Shown piece after piece: positions 33,369-41,278 of a stretch of DNA of 64,000 nucleotides. The position numbers and the translations under genes are program-made. Source of the stretch: JAJECS01 sp965243625. GTDB lineage: Bacteria > Chloroflexota > UBA11872. Below the pieces are notes generated by a model, which saw nothing but the letters and a program-made list of their open reading frames with translations, was not told the DNA's origin and made no database searches. Positions within the stretch are counted from its first letter, which is position 1; each line of letters begins with the position of its first letter. Where the stretch lies: NCBI GenBank assembly GCA_965243625.1, contig CBDEVI010000002.1, forward strand, positions 1,178,001-1,242,000, written 5' to 3'.

Positions 33369-33661
33369 CGCCCAATCTCGGCATCCCTAATCTCACGGGC
33401 CTCTCGAATCAGGTCAGCAGAGTTTCCGGGCAACGTCCTGTCCCCGAGAATCTCGATCTGGAGTTCTGCGAACCGCTCGTGGTCGGGCTTGTCGGACAAC
33501 AATCCACCCGCGCCGTTGGCCTCGTCCTTTGTCAACTCCCGGTCGATGGCCGTCTGGCAGTACTCGCGCATGCTGATGCCCTTGAGCGCGGCCATGACCT
33601 TCAGGCGGCGCTGAAAGCCGGGCGCCAGATCCAGGGTGAGTCGCTTCTTCTTGGCGGCCAT
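33359..33661 (-). CDS. vapB: Antitoxin of the VapBC pair, ribbon-helix-helix-like
   Basis: 100 residues. The N-terminal half (KKRLTLDLAPGFQRRLKVMAALKGISMREYCQTAIDRELTK in outline) has the short strand plus two helices of a ribbon-helix-helix DNA-binding domain. The acidic C-terminal part probably wraps the toxin. Located directly upstream of vapC and probably autoregulated. The 180 bases upstream (33,662-33,844) show no gene; operator repeats were not clear by eye. Confidence 0.8.
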   Translation of the reverse strand: MAAKKKRLTLDLAPGFQRRLKVMAALKGISMREYCQTAIDRELTKDEANGAGGLLSDKPDHERFAELQIEILGDRTLPGNSADLIREAREIRDAEIGRWA

Positions 33662-33844
33662 CGGTGTCCCTTCCCGACGAGAGCAGTCACCGCCAAGAAT
33701 AGTGCAAATGCAGAAACGCGTGTTTACGCAGCATCATCGCAAGGGCAGATACACGACAGCTTCGCCGCTTTGCGCTCACCACCCGCTGGATCACCCGGTC
33801 TGACCAAGGAACGAGCTCGAAGCTGCGCGTCGCCCCCCTCTAAC

Positions 33845-34621
33845 TCAGACCCACACCTCGGTGATGTTCAGCCCGTCGTCGTTTACGTCCACCACCAGGA
33901 ATCCCTGATGGGCGTTCACGCTCGGGTTGGCTCGATCCGGACCGAGGGTGATCCAGGTCGACGGCGCCGTCTCGCTGCGGATGCCGGCGACCTCGGCGCT
34001 GCTGCGCTGGTGCACGTGACCGGAGAAAATCCCCAGAACACGACAGTGACTCTGCAAGACGCCCCGCAGCTCGTCGGCATTTTGCAAGCAAACGTCATCC
34101 AGCCAATCGATGCCAATTGGATGGCAATGGTGATGGACGAACACCACGGCGGACTCGCCGTCACGGGCAGCCAACGTGTCATCGAGCCAGGCGAGTTGTT
34201 CGGCTCCCACACGGGCCCCGACGACGCCACCCACGGGGTTTGAGTTGAGCACCGCCAGCAGCACTCCGCCGCGAACGAGCGCGTAGTAGCCGCCGGGCGC
34301 TCCGCGAGGCTCGACGTCATCCGGAAGCGGGAGCGCGTCGGCCAGCATCGCGCCGTCGTCGTGATTCCCCTGCACGAAGATTTGCGGCATGGTCACGTCC
34401 CGCGTGATGCGGACGAATTCCGCGTAGGCCGACGGGGTGGGCGTGCTGGTCTGGTCGCCCAGGTACACGACGAGCTCCGGCGCCGGACGGATGCCGGCCA
34501 GCACGCGCACCGCCGCCTCCAAATTCGCGCGCGCGTCCACCCCATGCTGCGGCGCCGCGCCGGGCGAAAGGATGTGGGCGTCGCTGAGAATGGCGAAGCG
34601 CAGGTTGGGCGACTGAGCTAT
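33845..34621 (-). CDS. Calcineurin-like metallophosphoesterase, probable AUA start
   Basis: 258-residue phosphoesterase. Metal-binding motifs: FAILSDAHIL (DxH), VVYLGDQTS (GD), FVQGNHDDG (GNHD), VVFVHHHCHP and FSGHVHQ (GHxH). All are in order for a class III metallophosphoesterase. Conserved sequence begins within five codons of position 34,621. No ATG, GTG or TTG fits; ATA at 34,619-34,621 does, with GGAGG 7 bases upstream (34,629-34,633), and it overlaps the DUF3105 stop as ATAG. The open frame upstream to 34,837 lies wholly inside DUF3105 and is not homologous. No signal peptide. Substrate unknown. Confidence 0.82.
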   Translation of the reverse strand: MAQSPNLRFAILSDAHILSPGAAPQHGVDARANLEAAVRVLAGIRPAPELVVYLGDQTSTPTPSAYAEFVRITRDVTMPQIFVQGNHDDGAMLADALPLPDDVEPRGAPGGYYALVRGGVLLAVLNSNPVGGVVGARVGAEQLAWLDDTLAARDGESAVVFVHHHCHPIGIDWLDDVCLQNADELRGVLQSHCRVLGIFSGHVHQRSSAEVAGIRSETAPSTWITLGPDRANPSVNAHQGFLVVDVNDDGLNITEVWV

Positions 34622-35244
34622 GGCGCGGCCTCCGGTCCTCGGTCCACGAAGTCTCGGTAGAACTCGCGCACGCGGTCGGGATCGAAGCTGTCCATCGGCT
34701 CCTGCCAGTGCCAGGCCACCAGCATGTACTTGGGCACGAGGCCCGCATACGGCATGGCGATCAGCTTCACCTCGCCAAACGCGCCGTTGGGCAGGTCTTG
34801 ACGAATGGCCTCCAGCTGCGGGACCAGCTCGTCGCAATCGGTGTCACAGCGATACAGCAATGCGATCGCGCCATGCTCCAGGTTGTGCACCCACAGGCCT
34901 TCCTCGACCGGACGTTCGTAGACCCCATAGGGGGCGGTGATGGGGTAGTGGGTCCCGGACGCCGGCGGGACATTGGCGTACTCGATGGGCGTTCCCACGG
35001 GTACGTGCAGGCGGCCTTCGTCGTCGATCCGAATGCGACGGGCCGCGACCTCGGCAGAGGGCATGCTCGTCACGATCAAGACGACGATCAGCGCGGCGAC
35101 ACCGCCCACCGCGAGCAACACGCCGCCGCCGATCAGCGAACGCCGCAGCCAGCGGCGACGTCGCGCGATTCGCTGCCGCTCCTGGCGAGCCTCGCGGCGA
35201 CGTTCGAGCTTGACTGCAGCCCTGGTCCCACGTCGCCTCGCCAC
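34618..35244 (-). CDS. DUF3105 membrane-anchored protein
   Basis: A basic cytoplasmic N-terminus (RRREARQERQRIARRRRWLRR) is followed by one transmembrane helix (LIGGGVLLAVGGVAALIVVL) and an extracytoplasmic DUF3105 domain with PPASGTHYP, YERPVEEGLWVHNLEHG, CDTDCDELVP and WHWQEPMDSFD. The GTG at 35,244 has GGGG upstream and gives 208 residues; a longer frame to 35,436 would overlap the start of gnd on the other strand. The CxxxC pair and HNLEHG resemble a metal or redox site, but function is unknown. Stop overlaps the next gene's AUA. Confidence 0.78.
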   Translation of the reverse strand: MARRRGTRAAVKLERRREARQERQRIARRRRWLRRSLIGGGVLLAVGGVAALIVVLIVTSMPSAEVAARRIRIDDEGRLHVPVGTPIEYANVPPASGTHYPITAPYGVYERPVEEGLWVHNLEHGAIALLYRCDTDCDELVPQLEAIRQDLPNGAFGEVKLIAMPYAGLVPKYMLVAWHWQEPMDSFDPDRVREFYRDFVDRGPEAAP

Positions 35245-35392
35245 GCCGATCCCCGCTTCTGATTCTTGGGCGCCCGTGATTGTGCCACCGGCGGCACGGC
35301 CGACACGCCGCTCGGCTACGTCCACGGATCGTGACTTGTGAGTGAGAATGAAAGCCGACGGCCGCCAAGCCCCATGAGAGGACCACCGCGAC

Positions 35393-36844
35393 ATGCCTGC
35401 CACCGCCGCCGCCGGACTGATCGGCCTGGGCGTCATGGGCCGAAACCTCGCCCTGAATATCGCCTCGCGCGGCTTTCCCCTCGCGGTCTACAACCGCACC
35501 TACAGCCGGACGACGGAGTTCCTGGAGCGCGAGGCGTCCGGCACCGACATTCGGGGTGTCGAACATCTGGAGGATTTCGTCAGCGCGCTGGAGCGTCCAC
35601 GGCGAGTGATCCTGATGGTCGATGCCGGCCGCGCCGTGGACGCCGTGCTGGATCAGCTCATCCCGCTGCTCGATCCCGGCGACACCGTCGTAGACGGCGG
35701 GAACTCCTTCTATGTCGACACCGAGCGCCGCATCGACGTGGTCGAGGGCGCCGGGATGCGCTACTTGGGCACCGGCATCAGCGGCGGCGAGACGGGCGCC
35801 CGCTACGGTCCCTCGATCATGCCCGGCGGCGACGAGGATGCCTACGCGCGTCTGGAGCCCATCCTCACCCGGATCGCCGCCCAGGTGGACGACGGCCCAT
35901 GCGTGACCCATGTCGGCCGCCGCAGTGCTGGGCATTATGTCAAGATGGTCCACAACGGCATCGAATACGGCGACATGCAGCTCATCGCCGAGGCCTACAG
36001 CTTTCTGGCCTCGGCGGGCTATCGACCTGACGAGCTTGCCGGCATTTTCTCCGCCTGGAACAAGACCGACCTCGAGTCTTACCTGATTGAAATCACGGCG
36101 GACATCTTCAAGGTGCGGGACACCGACGGCGACGGGTTCCTGGTCGACGCCATCCTCGATCAGGCCGGCCAGAAGGGCACCGGCCGCTGGACCTCGCGCG
36201 ACGCGCTCGATCTGGGCACGCCGATCCCGACCATCGACGCCGCCGTGTGGTCGCGCCACATCTCGGCGCTCAAGGATGAACGCGTCGCGGCGGCGCCGGT
36301 GCTTCGGCCTGACGGCGCCCCGCGAATCGAACGCTTTGGCGGACTCGTCGAATCCGTGCGCCTGGCGCTCTACGCGGCCAAGGTGTGCTCCTACGCCCAG
36401 GGCATGTCCCTGCTGCGGGCCGCGTCCGAGGCCTACGCCTACGAGCTGGAGCCCGCGGAGCTGGCGCGCATCTGGAAGGGCGGCTGCATCATTCGCGCCC
36501 GCCTGCTGGGGGACATCCAGCGGGCCTTCACCGCCGACCCCTCGCTGGTGAATCTCCTGCTGGACGAGGAGTTCCGGTCACAGCTCAGTGAGGCCGAAGG
36601 CGGCTGGCGCCGGGTCGTGACCAGCGCCAAGAACGCCGGGCTGCCGTTCGCCGCCATGAGCGCCTCGTTGGACTACTACGACGCCTATCGCTCGGACCGG
36701 CTGCCCATGAATCTCACGCAGGCCCAGCGGGACTACTTCGGCGCACACACCTACCGGCGAGTCGACAGGGATGGCGTGTTCCACACGCAATGGGAGGAGG
36801 GGGCAGAGACCGGCGCGGCCAGCAGCGATCCGGCTGATGGATGA
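35393..36844 (+). CDS. gnd: 6-phosphogluconate dehydrogenase, decarboxylating
   Basis: Oxidises 6-phosphogluconate to ribulose-5-phosphate with CO2 and NAD(P)H. GLGVMGRNLALNIASRGF (NAD-binding loop), YLGTGISGGETGARYGPSIMPGG, VGRRSAGHYVKMVHNGIEYGDMQ and a C-terminal helical domain with the extended tail are present in outline. It has 483 residues, the long homodimeric form. ATG with AGAGGA upstream. Monocistronic; followed by palindromic repeats. Its product feeds rpe, at 150-842. Confidence 0.96.
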   Translation: MPATAAAGLIGLGVMGRNLALNIASRGFPLAVYNRTYSRTTEFLEREASGTDIRGVEHLEDFVSALERPRRVILMVDAGRAVDAVLDQLIPLLDPGDTVVDGGNSFYVDTERRIDVVEGAGMRYLGTGISGGETGARYGPSIMPGGDEDAYARLEPILTRIAAQVDDGPCVTHVGRRSAGHYVKMVHNGIEYGDMQLIAEAYSFLASAGYRPDELAGIFSAWNKTDLESYLIEITADIFKVRDTDGDGFLVDAILDQAGQKGTGRWTSRDALDLGTPIPTIDAAVWSRHISALKDERVAAAPVLRPDGAPRIERFGGLVESVRLALYAAKVCSYAQGMSLLRAASEAYAYELEPAELARIWKGGCIIRARLLGDIQRAFTADPSLVNLLLDEEFRSQLSEAEGGWRRVVTSAKNAGLPFAAMSASLDYYDAYRSDRLPMNLTQAQRDYFGAHTYRRVDRDGVFHTQWEEGAETGAASSDPADG

Positions 36845-36892
36845 ACGGGCACGCGCCAACCCGGTAGCGCGTAGAGCGTATCGACGCGGTCT

Positions 36893-37025
36893 GGGCAGCC
36901 ACAAGGGCTGCCCCTACATCCGCAATTCCCGTGCCCCTCGGCGGCCCATTCCCATGTAGGGACGCCCCTCGTGGGCGCCCGATCCTCCACCGAATTTCGG
37001 TGGCCCACGCTGCGCGCAGCGTGGG
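36893..37025. repeat. Cluster of palindromes between gnd and amidase
   Basis: Four inverted repeats fill the convergent gap. GGGCAGCC/GGGCTGCC has loop acaa at 36,893-36,913. An imperfect CGCCC hairpin lies at 36,958-36,980. CCACCGAATTTCGGTGG is at 36,987-37,003. A perfect 22-base palindrome is at 37,004-37,025 with half-site CCCACGCTGCG. They could terminate transcription from both sides. The rest of the 217-base gap shows nothing else. Confidence 0.65.
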
Positions 37026-37061
37026 ATCGGCGCCGTATGTCGCGGCGTTTGCTGGACTGCC

Positions 37062-37964
37062 CTAGAGGGCAGACTTCGGAAACCGCGCGTAGGCACTCAC
37101 CGGCACGCCGTAGCCCCCGGCCTGGCCTAGCCGCAGGTCCACGGCCGCCCCGGAAAGCATGCGGGCTTGGGTTGCCGTCACGCCGAGGTCGCGCACCAGC
37201 CGCTCCTCCATCGCCGACGTGGCCAGTCGCAACGCTTCCGTCAGGTCGTCGGCGACGCCCACGGTCATCACATGCGTGGCCGTCTCGAACCAGGGCCATT
37301 CGAGGGATTCCCCGCGCAGCACGTCCAGCGTCACGTCGATCTCGGCGGTGATGTTCACCCCGGAGTGCGCCTCGGCGTCGCCCATGGTGGCGTGGACGTC
37401 GCCGATGCCGAACAGCGCCCCTGGCGCTCTCACCGGCAGATACACGGTGGTTCCGGCGGCGATCTCGTTGAAGTCCAGATTGCCGCCGTGGTCGCCGAGG
37501 CTGAGGGTCATGATGCTGCCCGCAGCCGGCGCCACGCCGATCGTGCCCACCATCGAGCGCACCGGCAGAGTGACACGACCCGCAAACTGAATGTCGTCGC
37601 CTTCCACGTCAAAGGGCTCGATGCCCGGATCCACCGTCTGATCGCCAAGGATGCCTGTGCCCGGCAGCGCCGCCACGTATCCGCGTGGTGCGAGCCGAAT
37701 TGCCTCGATCGTCACGCGCAGCGTGTCGCCGGGCGCCGCGTCCCGCACGCCGATCAGTCCCGTGCAAGGGTTCATGCGACCGGGCGTGCGTCGCCGGGCA
37801 AAGGCGTCGACATCGAGGTCGTCGCAATGCCCGTCGTAGGCGTCGCGGGCCTCGACGGTGAGCCGAGCGTGCGACGGAACCCAGACTACGGGCGACGCGT
37901 CCGCGTCGAATTCGCAGGTCGCATGACGCGCCGAGATGCGCTGGCGCTCGACTTCTGAATTCAC
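37062..37964 (-). CDS. Acetamidase/formamidase family protein
   Basis: FmdA/AmdA family hydrolase of simple amides to ammonia and acid, 300 residues. Conserved blocks include NPCTGLIGVRDAAPGDTLRV, VRSMVGTIGVAP, DHGGNLDFNEIAAGTTVYLPV and ALFGIGDVHATMGDAEAHSGVNI. The GTG start overlaps the uvrC stop as GTGA, preceded by a strong AGGAGG, so it is co-translated with uvrC. This gives an amide-nitrogen scavenging gene coupled to a repair gene, likely just by operon packing. Confidence 0.88.
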   Translation of the reverse strand: MNSEVERQRISARHATCEFDADASPVVWVPSHARLTVEARDAYDGHCDDLDVDAFARRRTPGRMNPCTGLIGVRDAAPGDTLRVTIEAIRLAPRGYVAALPGTGILGDQTVDPGIEPFDVEGDDIQFAGRVTLPVRSMVGTIGVAPAAGSIMTLSLGDHGGNLDFNEIAAGTTVYLPVRAPGALFGIGDVHATMGDAEAHSGVNITAEIDVTLDVLRGESLEWPWFETATHVMTVGVADDLTEALRLATSAMEERLVRDLGVTATQARMLSGAAVDLRLGQAGGYGVPVSAYARFPKSAL

Positions 37965-39910
37965 AGGGCCTCCTTCAGCGCGCGTGCGGCGCTGGCGGTC
38001 ATGCCGTCGACGGTGGCGAGTTCCGTCGCCGATGCTTGTCGGATTTGCTCGAGCGAGCCAAAGGCCCGAATCAGGGCCCGCTTACGCTTCGGGCCGATGC
38101 CCGGAATCTCGTCCAGGATCGACCGCCGCCCCTTCTTCGTGCGCAGCTTGATGTGAAAGCTCACCGCAAAGCGATGCGCCTCGTCGCGAATCCGCTGCAC
38201 CAGTCGCATGCCGTCGCTGTCGTGGGGGAGCCGAATCGGCGCCGGGCGGCCCGGAACGAACAGCTCCTCGTGCTGTTTGGCGATAGCGGCCAGCGGGATT
38301 TCCACCGGATCGATGGCGAACTCCCGGAACACGTCGAGCGCCGCGCTCAACTGGCCCTTCCCGCCGTCGATGAGCACCAGATCCGGCGCCGAACCCCACT
38401 CGCTGCTCGAGCCTGCCGTCACGTTGGTCGGCGCGGGCAACTCCGTGTCGGGGTCCATTTCCCGCAGCGGAACGACGGCCAGCGCGCGCCGGCCCAACGT
38501 GCCCTCGGCGGCCTCCCGACCGGCGGCGATCTCGGTATAGCGCGCAAAGCGGCGCCGCAGCACTTCCCGCATGGATTCGAAGTCGTCATTGCCCGGCTGG
38601 TTTCGGATCTTGAAGCGCCGATACTTGCCCTTCTTGACCACACCGTCCTCGAAGACCACGAGCGAGCCCACGACCAACGATCCCTGGATGTGGGAGATGT
38701 CGTAGGCCTCGATGCGCCGCGGCAGGCGCTCGAGCCCCAGCGCCGTGCCGATTTCGAGCAATGCCTGGCGGAGCTTGCGTCCCGAGTTGAGCCAGCGGGC
38801 CCGCTCGATCTGCAGCGTGTCGCGCACGTTGCGAGCGGCCATGGCCACGAGCTTTCGCTTTTGGCCGCGCTGCGGGGCGCGGATCTCGACCTTCGCGCCG
38901 CGCAGGGTGCTCAGCCACGCGGCCAGCGGCTCCGGATTCGAGAGCCGCGCCGATGTCAGCACCAGGAGCGGCACTTCGGGCGCGCGGTCGTAGTACTCGC
39001 GCACAAAGTCGTCGAGCATTTCGCCGTCCGTCTCCTCGCCCGTCACCGCCAGCTCGTAGGTGCCGCGCCCGATCATCTTTCCGCCGCGGATTCGGAGCAC
39101 GGTTGCCTGGGCCTCGCGCCCCTCGCGCGCCGCGGCGATGACGTCGATCTGACCGCCGCGCAGGTCCGTGATCTTCTGCTCGGCGACGACCTTGTCAATC
39201 GCCTTGAGCCGGTCGCGATGCTTGGCGGCGCTTTCGTAGTCATGGGACTCGGCCGCGCTCCACATTTGGGCGGTGAGTCGCTCCACCACGTGGTCATAGT
39301 CGCCGCGCATGAAGCCGACGGCCCCGTCGACGACCGCCGCATACTCCTCCACGGTGCAGTGGCGCGTGCAGGGCGCAATGCACAGTCCGAGATGAAACTT
39401 CAGGCACGGCCGTGGGATCGGCGTGCCCATGTCGATGGTGCACGTCCGGTAGGGAAACAGCCGGTTGAGCAGCTTGAGCGTCTGTCGCACCGACTTGGCG
39501 CTCGTGAACGGTCCGAAATAGAGCGCGCCGTCTCTCTGGATGCGGCGGGTCGTGCCGACGCGCGGGTACGTCTCACCGACCGTGATCTTGACGTAGAGGT
39601 ATCCCTTATCGTCGCGAAACGTGACGTTGAACGGCGGTCGGTGCTCCTTGATGAGGTTGTTTTCCAGCAAGAGGGCCTCGACCTCGGAATCGGTGACGAT
39701 CACCTCCAGGTCAGCCACGCGCTGCACCAGGGATACCGTCTTGGTCGAATGGTCGCCACGCTGGAAATAGCTGCGCACCCGGCTGCGGAGGGAGCGCGCC
39801 TTGCCGATGTACAGCACGTTGCCCTGCGCGCCTCGCATGAGGTAGGCGCCGGGCGCGTCAGGCAGCCCGGCGAGTTTTTCCTCAACCGCGGGGCTGACCG
39901 TGGGGGGCAC
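37961..39910 (-). CDS. uvrC: Excinuclease ABC subunit C
   Basis: Endonuclease of nucleotide excision repair; makes both incisions with UvrAB. The GIY-YIG domain at the N-terminus reads APGAYLMRGAQGNVLYIGKA. The UvrB-interacting UVR motif is near 200-235, the RNase H-like C-terminal nuclease is near 400-560 (RIEAYDISHIQGSLVVGSLV, LVLIDGGKGQLSAA) and a helix-hairpin-helix tail follows (LDEIPGIGPKRKRALI). It has 649 residues, slightly long. GTG start with AAGGAG upstream. Confidence 0.95.
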   Translation of the reverse strand: MPPTVSPAVEEKLAGLPDAPGAYLMRGAQGNVLYIGKARSLRSRVRSYFQRGDHSTKTVSLVQRVADLEVIVTDSEVEALLLENNLIKEHRPPFNVTFRDDKGYLYVKITVGETYPRVGTTRRIQRDGALYFGPFTSAKSVRQTLKLLNRLFPYRTCTIDMGTPIPRPCLKFHLGLCIAPCTRHCTVEEYAAVVDGAVGFMRGDYDHVVERLTAQMWSAAESHDYESAAKHRDRLKAIDKVVAEQKITDLRGGQIDVIAAAREGREAQATVLRIRGGKMIGRGTYELAVTGEETDGEMLDDFVREYYDRAPEVPLLVLTSARLSNPEPLAAWLSTLRGAKVEIRAPQRGQKRKLVAMAARNVRDTLQIERARWLNSGRKLRQALLEIGTALGLERLPRRIEAYDISHIQGSLVVGSLVVFEDGVVKKGKYRRFKIRNQPGNDDFESMREVLRRRFARYTEIAAGREAAEGTLGRRALAVVPLREMDPDTELPAPTNVTAGSSSEWGSAPDLVLIDGGKGQLSAALDVFREFAIDPVEIPLAAIAKQHEELFVPGRPAPIRLPHDSDGMRLVQRIRDEAHRFAVSFHIKLRTKKGRRSILDEIPGIGPKRKRALIRAFGSLEQIRQASATELATVDGMTASAARALKEAL

Positions 39911-40042
39911 GCTGGAGATTCTCCTTGTCGGGTGCGAGCGCCGACGCTTCTTGGGTCGATTCTAGTGCGACGGCATCGCGACCGGCCTTCGGCCCGACCG
40001 AGAATTGATGGAAAAGCGCACGGGAAACGCCAGCCGCGCGGG

Positions 40043-40087
40043 TAGAATGCCGTCTAGTCGACTACCATCGCGGGCATCCAAGCCCGC
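40043..40087 (+). promoter_or_regulatory. Possible -10 element and leader hairpin before the AI-2E gene
   Basis: TAGAAT at 40,043-40,048 resembles a -10 element, but no good -35 was seen. A hairpin GCGGGC/GCCCGC with a 6-base loop lies at 40,070-40,087, just before the GTG start at 40,094, where no Shine-Dalgarno sequence is visible. The hairpin could be part of a 5' leader that controls initiation. Confidence 0.3.
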
Positions 40088-40093
40088 GCGCGC

Positions 40094-41278
40094 GTGAACT
40101 ACCTGCGTCTGCGGACGATCCTGCTCGTTCTGGGGATCGTTGTCGCCAGCATTTGGCTCTTGCAGTTCCTGTGGGGACTTGTCGGGAATTTCGCGGCCCT
40201 AGTGGTGACGCTGCTGCTGGCCTGGATCATCAATCTCATCGCGCTGGAGCCCGTGCGGTTCATGCGCCGCTTCCGGATACCGCGATTGCTGGCAGCCACC
40301 ATCGTCTATCTGGTGATCGCCGGTATCACGGCCCTTTCCGCCTTTTTCATCCTGCCGCCGCTGTTCGCCGAAATCGGACGGGCAGCCGGCAACCTGTCCG
40401 CGGGTACCGCGAACGCCACGCAAATCCTTGAGAACCTGCACGCCCAACTCCTGCAATGGGGCGTGCCGCAGGACACCGTGACCGAGGTGGTCACCGGCTT
40501 CAACGCGCAGATCATCACCCTCGGCCAGGACATCGCCGCTGGAATCCTGGCGTCGACGGGAGCGGTTCTCGGCGGGCTTGGCCTGGCCATCCTGACCTTG
40601 ATCATCTCGTTCTACATCCTGCTGGGATGGGACATGAATTTGCAGCGGCTGCGCCGCGAGTTGCCCGCGGAGTGGCGGGCGCGATTCGACCGGGGCATTC
40701 GCTCCGCCGAGCGCACCTTCGGCGGCTGGCTGGGCGGACAGGCCGTGGCGTCGACCATCTGGGGCGGTGCGGTGATCCTGATCTTCTTCATCGCCGACAT
40801 GCCGTTCGGCCTGCTGGTCGCCGTGGCCACAGGCTTGCTCATGTTCATCCCGTTCGTCGGCCTGGCCGCCGGCATCGGACTCCCCATCGTGATGGCCCTG
40901 ACGATTCGCGTGGATCTGGCGATCTGGGTGGGCATCAGCGTGGCCGTCACGTCCCTGGTCATCGAGAACATTGTCAAGCCGCGGGTCATGGGCACCGCCC
41001 TTGGGGTCAATCCCCTGATCGTGATCCTGAGCGTGATCATCGGCGGTGTCGCCGCAGGCTTCTGGGGCATCGTGTTCGGCATTCCAATCGGCGCCCTGAT
41101 ATGGACCTTCCTGCGCTGGGGCACCCTCGAGGTGCTCCACGCGCAAGCCCGCCTGCTTGAGCACCCGGACGAGCCCGCGCCGCAGCCGGCTGTAGCGCCG
41201 GCGGAGGAAGCCGACGGGGCCAACGGCGCGACGCTGCCGGAAGAGGCCAAAGAGCCTTCGCAAGGGGTTCGCGCATAA
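40094..41278 (+). CDS. AI-2E family transporter (UPF0118 / PerM)
   Basis: 394 residues with about eight membrane segments. The pattern of the family is clear: an N-terminal helix pair, the charged loop RFMRRFRIPRLLAATIVYLV, a central soluble helix bundle (about 95-150) and C-terminal GLAAGIGLPIVMALTI and IVKPRVMGTALGVNPLIVILSVIIGG. Members export varied small molecules or sodium; transport of autoinducer-2 is not implied. GTG start. Its TAA stop overlaps the next gene's AUA start as ATAA, so the gene is probably coupled to the ABC exporter genes. Confidence 0.85.
   Translation: MNYLRLRTILLVLGIVVASIWLLQFLWGLVGNFAALVVTLLLAWIINLIALEPVRFMRRFRIPRLLAATIVYLVIAGITALSAFFILPPLFAEIGRAAGNLSAGTANATQILENLHAQLLQWGVPQDTVTEVVTGFNAQIITLGQDIAAGILASTGAVLGGLGLAILTLIISFYILLGWDMNLQRLRRELPAEWRARFDRGIRSAERTFGGWLGGQAVASTIWGGAVILIFFIADMPFGLLVAVATGLLMFIPFVGLAAGIGLPIVMALTIRVDLAIWVGISVAVTSLVIENIVKPRVMGTALGVNPLIVILSVIIGGVAAGFWGIVFGIPIGALIWTFLRWGTLEVLHAQARLLEHPDEPAPQPAVAPAEEADGANGATLPEEAKEPSQGVRA

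Noticed and set aside
38036..40045. Open frame of 669 codons on the plus strand opposite uvrC
   Set aside because: Same kind of antisense shadow; uvrC has complete family signatures on the minus strand.
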